NCBI GenBank assembly: GCA_945871545.1
Contig: CAMBWJ010000075.1
Coordinates: forward strand, 1 to 7,638
Source: an uncultured Clostridia bacterium
GTDB lineage: Bacteria; Bacillota_A; Clostridia; Christensenellales; Aristaeellaceae
DNA: 7,638 bases
Direction of reading: 5' to 3'
Both the position numbers and the translations under genes were made by a program. The number at the start of each line of letters is the position of its first letter. Position 1 is the stretch's first letter. Below the pieces are notes generated by a model. That model had not been told where the DNA came from. It saw only the letters and a list, made by a program, of their open reading frames with translations, and did not search any database. Shown here piece by piece: positions 5,682 through 7,638 of this stretch.

Positions 5682-6605
5682 ATGGGCTACATTGCGGGCA
5701 TTGGTGCAGCAAACATGGACATCCGCGGCAGGGGCGAGGGCAGGCTGATCATGGGGGATTCCAACCCCGGCATGCTGTATACGACGCTGGGCGGCGTGTG
5801 CCGCAACATCTGCGAGAATCTGGCGCGCCTGGGCAGCGATGTGAAGCTGGTGACGGTCGTGGGCGACGACGAGAGCGGCCGCAGCATCCTGCGCGGCTGC
5901 GAGGCGGCGGGCATCGACATGCGCCATACGAGCGTGCTGGAGGGCGAGCGCTCCTCGAGCTACATGTCCATCCTCGACGAGAAGGGCGACAAGGTGCTGG
6001 CCATGAGCGATGTGCGCATCGCCAGGCGGATGGACGAGGCGTTTGTGGATCAGGCGTCCGTGGTGCTGAGCAACGCCGATATCGTGGTGTGCGACGGCAA
6101 CCTCCCACGCAGCACGGTGTCCCATCTGACGGAGGTGTGCCTCGCGCCGCTGTATCTGGATCCCGCGTCCGCGGCGTGCGCGAAGGAGCTTGCGCCGCTG
6201 ATCGGCTATTTTGACACGGTGAAGCCCAACCGCATGGAGCTTGCCGCGCTGACGGGCTGCCCGACGGACACGCTCAGCGGCATGCTGAAGGCGTGCGATC
6301 TCCTGCTGCGCAAGGGCGTTCGCCGGGTGTTCGTCTCCCTGGGCCGGGAAGGCATGCTCTACCGCGGGCGCGAGGGCACGGTGCACCGCATCGCGCGGCC
6401 GTTCCCGGACGTGGTGGACGTGACCAGCGCGGGCGAGGCGGCCATGGCGGGCATCGTCTGGGGCAGCCGGCAGGGCATGACGGCGGACGAGATCGTCTGC
6501 ACGGCCATGGCGGCGGGCATGATCGCGACGTCCTCTCCGGAGACCATCAGCGCGGACATGAGCGTGGAAAAGATTGAGGAAATGATCAGCGATTACATCC
6601 TGTAA
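5682..6605 (+). CDS. PfkB-family sugar kinase, pseudouridine kinase-like, with atypical catalytic motif
   Basis: This 307-residue PfkB (ribokinase-like) kinase is of normal length. Its N-terminal SNPGMLYTTLGGVCRNICENLARLG (part at 27-51) closely follows the pseudouridine kinase (PsuK) pattern PGG-RN-A-NLARLG. PsuK phosphorylates pseudouridine to its 5'-phosphate, which PsuG then splits into uracil and ribose 5-phosphate. Other family marks are VTVVGDD (57-63), KPNRMEL (181-187) and VSLGREGML (218-226). The anion-hole/catalytic loop, usually DxTGAGD, reads DVTSAGE (246-252): the first Gly is Ser249 and the catalytic-base Asp is Glu252. The rest of the loop (AAMAGI) is normal. The start at 5682 has AAAGGAG (5667-5673) 8 bases upstream; the frame is open further back to 5325, but that part overlaps the permease gene and its promoter. 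No psuG is in the window. The divergent uracil permease supports a pyrimidine-salvage role. Family certain, substrate likely, activity uncertain because of the loop changes. Confidence 0.88.
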   Translation: MGYIAGIGAANMDIRGRGEGRLIMGDSNPGMLYTTLGGVCRNICENLARLGSDVKLVTVVGDDESGRSILRGCEAAGIDMRHTSVLEGERSSSYMSILDEKGDKVLAMSDVRIARRMDEAFVDQASVVLSNADIVVCDGNLPRSTVSHLTEVCLAPLYLDPASAACAKELAPLIGYFDTVKPNRMELAALTGCPTDTLSGMLKACDLLLRKGVRRVFVSLGREGMLYRGREGTVHRIARPFPDVVDVTSAGEAAMAGIVWGSRQGMTADEIVCTAMAAGMIATSSPETISADMSVEKIEEMISDYIL

Positions 6606-6653
6606 CCGTTCTGTGCAAATAGCACTATAACTTCATATTCTGTTGATAATTCG

Positions 6654-6682
6654 TTGATTCTTTATAGAACGTGCGCTATAAT
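6654..6682 (+). promoter_or_regulatory. Promoter of the secreted repeat-protein gene
   Basis: TTGATT (6654-6659) and a perfect TATAAT (6677-6682) are separated by 17 bases. Transcription should start near 6689, about 32 bases before the ATG at 6721. The 115-base gap after the kinase gene shows no convincing terminator, so some readthrough is possible. Confidence 0.85.
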
Positions 6683-6720
6683 GGGCGCAACGAGGAAGAA
6701 AAATTATTTGTGGAGAGGAA

Positions 6721-7638
6721 ATGAGCATACAGATGAAGAAAGTATGGATGATTCTTTTCTTCCTGTGTGTGCTGTCGCTGGGCAATGCGGCGCTTGCGGA
6801 ATCGTTCAGTATCAGAGATGCAAACGGACAGAAGCTGACCCCGGAATGGGACGCGGTCTATGTGCTGGGCAGTGGCGAGTATACGGTTTCGGGCGAGTCG
6901 AATACAGCCCAGATCGTGATCAGAGAACAATCGAATGTCAGACTGATTCTGGATTCTGTGAAAATTGATCTGTCCAAGACCTCTGATGTGTGGCAGAGCC
7001 CGATTTCAGTTTTTTGGGATGCAGAGCTGACGCTGGTGCTCGCGGATCATTCCAGCAACACCCTCAAGGCAAGCAACGGGCCAATCATGGACTGGTATCA
7101 GGAACGGGGAAGCGGCAACGCTGCCATTTCCAATGATGGCAAGGGCTTGAGTATTCAGTGCGAGTCGGCTTCAGGGAAGGGGCATCAGTGCACCGAGGCC
7201 TGCGGCGCACTCCTTGCGGTTGGCGGTTACAGCGCAGCAGGCATTGGCGGCAGCAGCGGTCAGGCAGGTCACGACATCACCATCAATGGCGGCAGAATCA
7301 CGGCCAAGGGCTGTGCGACGCCGCAGCAGTATGGTTCTGTTGAATTCAGCGGCGCCGGCATTGGCAGCGGATATGGCGCTCAGGCATACAACATCGTCAT
7401 CAACGGCGGCATTGTCGATGCGCAGGCGCAGATGGATGGCGCCGGCATCGGCGCAGCCGGAGAGTTTTCGGAATACCGCATTGGCGCAGCGGAGGATATC
7501 ATCATTAACGGCGGTGTTGTGACGGCGCGCGGTGGTGCTTTCGCAGCGGGCATCGGCGGCGGCGGCTTCCGCGGCCCTGCGAGTCGGATTGCAATCAATG
7601 GCGGCACGGTGACGGCCATCGGCGGCGAAAAGGCGGCT
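6721..7638 (+). CDS. Secreted protein with carbohydrate-binding-like domain and GIG...INGG repeats (3' end outside window)
   Basis: The frame is open for 306 codons up to the right edge. A Sec signal peptide is clear: MKK, a hydrophobic core MILFFLCVLSL, and cleavage expected after ALA (residue 26). Residues about 45-118 (GSGEYTVSGES, QIVIREQSNVRLILDSVKI, ELTLVLADHSSNTL) resemble the beta-rich domain of Cthe_2159-like, carbohydrate-binding proteins: a 'yVLGsGeYtVSG' strand, a 'v.L.LdsV.I' strand and 'LtLaDhssNtL'. From residue 172 come four imperfect repeats starting with A/G-AGIG and ending in I-INGG-V-A: about 172-197, 211-236, 240-271 and 275-302, spaced 29-39 residues. Such repeats are expected to stack as a beta-helix-like rod. 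Cysteines 147, 157, 161 and 198 are unusual for an exported Bacillota protein. GGAG (6712-6715) precedes the ATG at 6721 by 5 bases and the ATG at 6733 by 17, favouring 6721. A cell-surface polysaccharide-binding role is inference; anchoring sequences, if any, lie beyond the window. Confidence 0.85.
   Translation, partial: MSIQMKKVWMILFFLCVLSLGNAALAESFSIRDANGQKLTPEWDAVYVLGSGEYTVSGESNTAQIVIREQSNVRLILDSVKIDLSKTSDVWQSPISVFWDAELTLVLADHSSNTLKASNGPIMDWYQERGSGNAAISNDGKGLSIQCESASGKGHQCTEACGALLAVGGYSAAGIGGSSGQAGHDITINGGRITAKGCATPQQYGSVEFSGAGIGSGYGAQAYNIVINGGIVDAQAQMDGAGIGAAGEFSEYRIGAAEDIIINGGVVTARGGAFAAGIGGGGFRGPASRIAINGGTVTAIGGEKAA

Noticed and set aside
6612..6625. Small GTGC/GCAC hairpin after the kinase stop as a terminator
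   Set aside because: The stem is only 4 bp and no T run follows.
7214..7522. Alternative plus-strand 102-codon open frame in the repeat-protein gene
   Set aside because: It is a frame shadow of the Gly/Ile/Asn repeats; the frame from 6721 has the signal peptide, ribosome site and promoter.

Overview
The window looks like the chromosome of a moderately high-GC anaerobic Bacillota (Clostridia-type, gut-associated) bacterium. The evidence is indirect: strong AGGAGG-type ribosome sites, canonical -35/-10 promoters, Rho-independent terminators, and a gene set (AbgB-like amidohydrolase, Tat-exported flavoprotein, sugar-acid enzymes, UraA-type permease, PsuK-like kinase, secreted Gly-Ile-Gly repeat protein) typical of such genomes. 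The sequence does not fix a species.

Left part (1-1289): the 3' end of an AbgB-type M20 amidohydrolase gene enters from the left edge and ends at a strong terminator (900-965). The 417-base non-coding stretch after it holds that terminator, a 162-bp imperfect palindrome (1004-1165) resembling a mobile intergenic repeat, and a promoter with two copies of a 16-bp dyad that look like tandem operators (1242-1283). I see nothing in 966-1003 or 1166-1231.

Centre-left (1290-4074): this was probably a sugar-acid catabolic operon under those operators. It starts with a Tat-signal FAD oxidoreductase that is cut off at about residue 293. There the sequence switches, out of frame, into the last 81 codons of mannonate dehydratase (uxuA). 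An SDR oxidoreductase resembling the fructuronate-reductase-type SDR of Bacillus (UxuB/YjmF) and a RraA/HMG-aldolase-like protein follow intact. The oxidoreductase and uxuA are therefore both broken, either by a real deletion or by a misassembly.

Centre-right (4075-6605): a possible bidirectional terminator separates the convergent rraA-like gene from a minus-strand NCS2 uracil/xanthine-type permease. The permease is divergent from a PfkB sugar kinase most like pseudouridine kinase. The two genes have separate, well-formed promoters in a short shared intergenic region, and a 7-bp-arm dyad lies at the predicted start of the permease transcript. The pairing suggests uracil/pseudouridine salvage. 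The kinase has an unusual SAGE sequence where the family has GAGD.

Right part (6606-7638): a canonical promoter drives a secreted protein with a signal peptide, an N-terminal beta-rich region resembling the Cthe_2159-like carbohydrate-binding domain, and at least four GIG...INGG repeats. Its reading frame is still open at the right edge.
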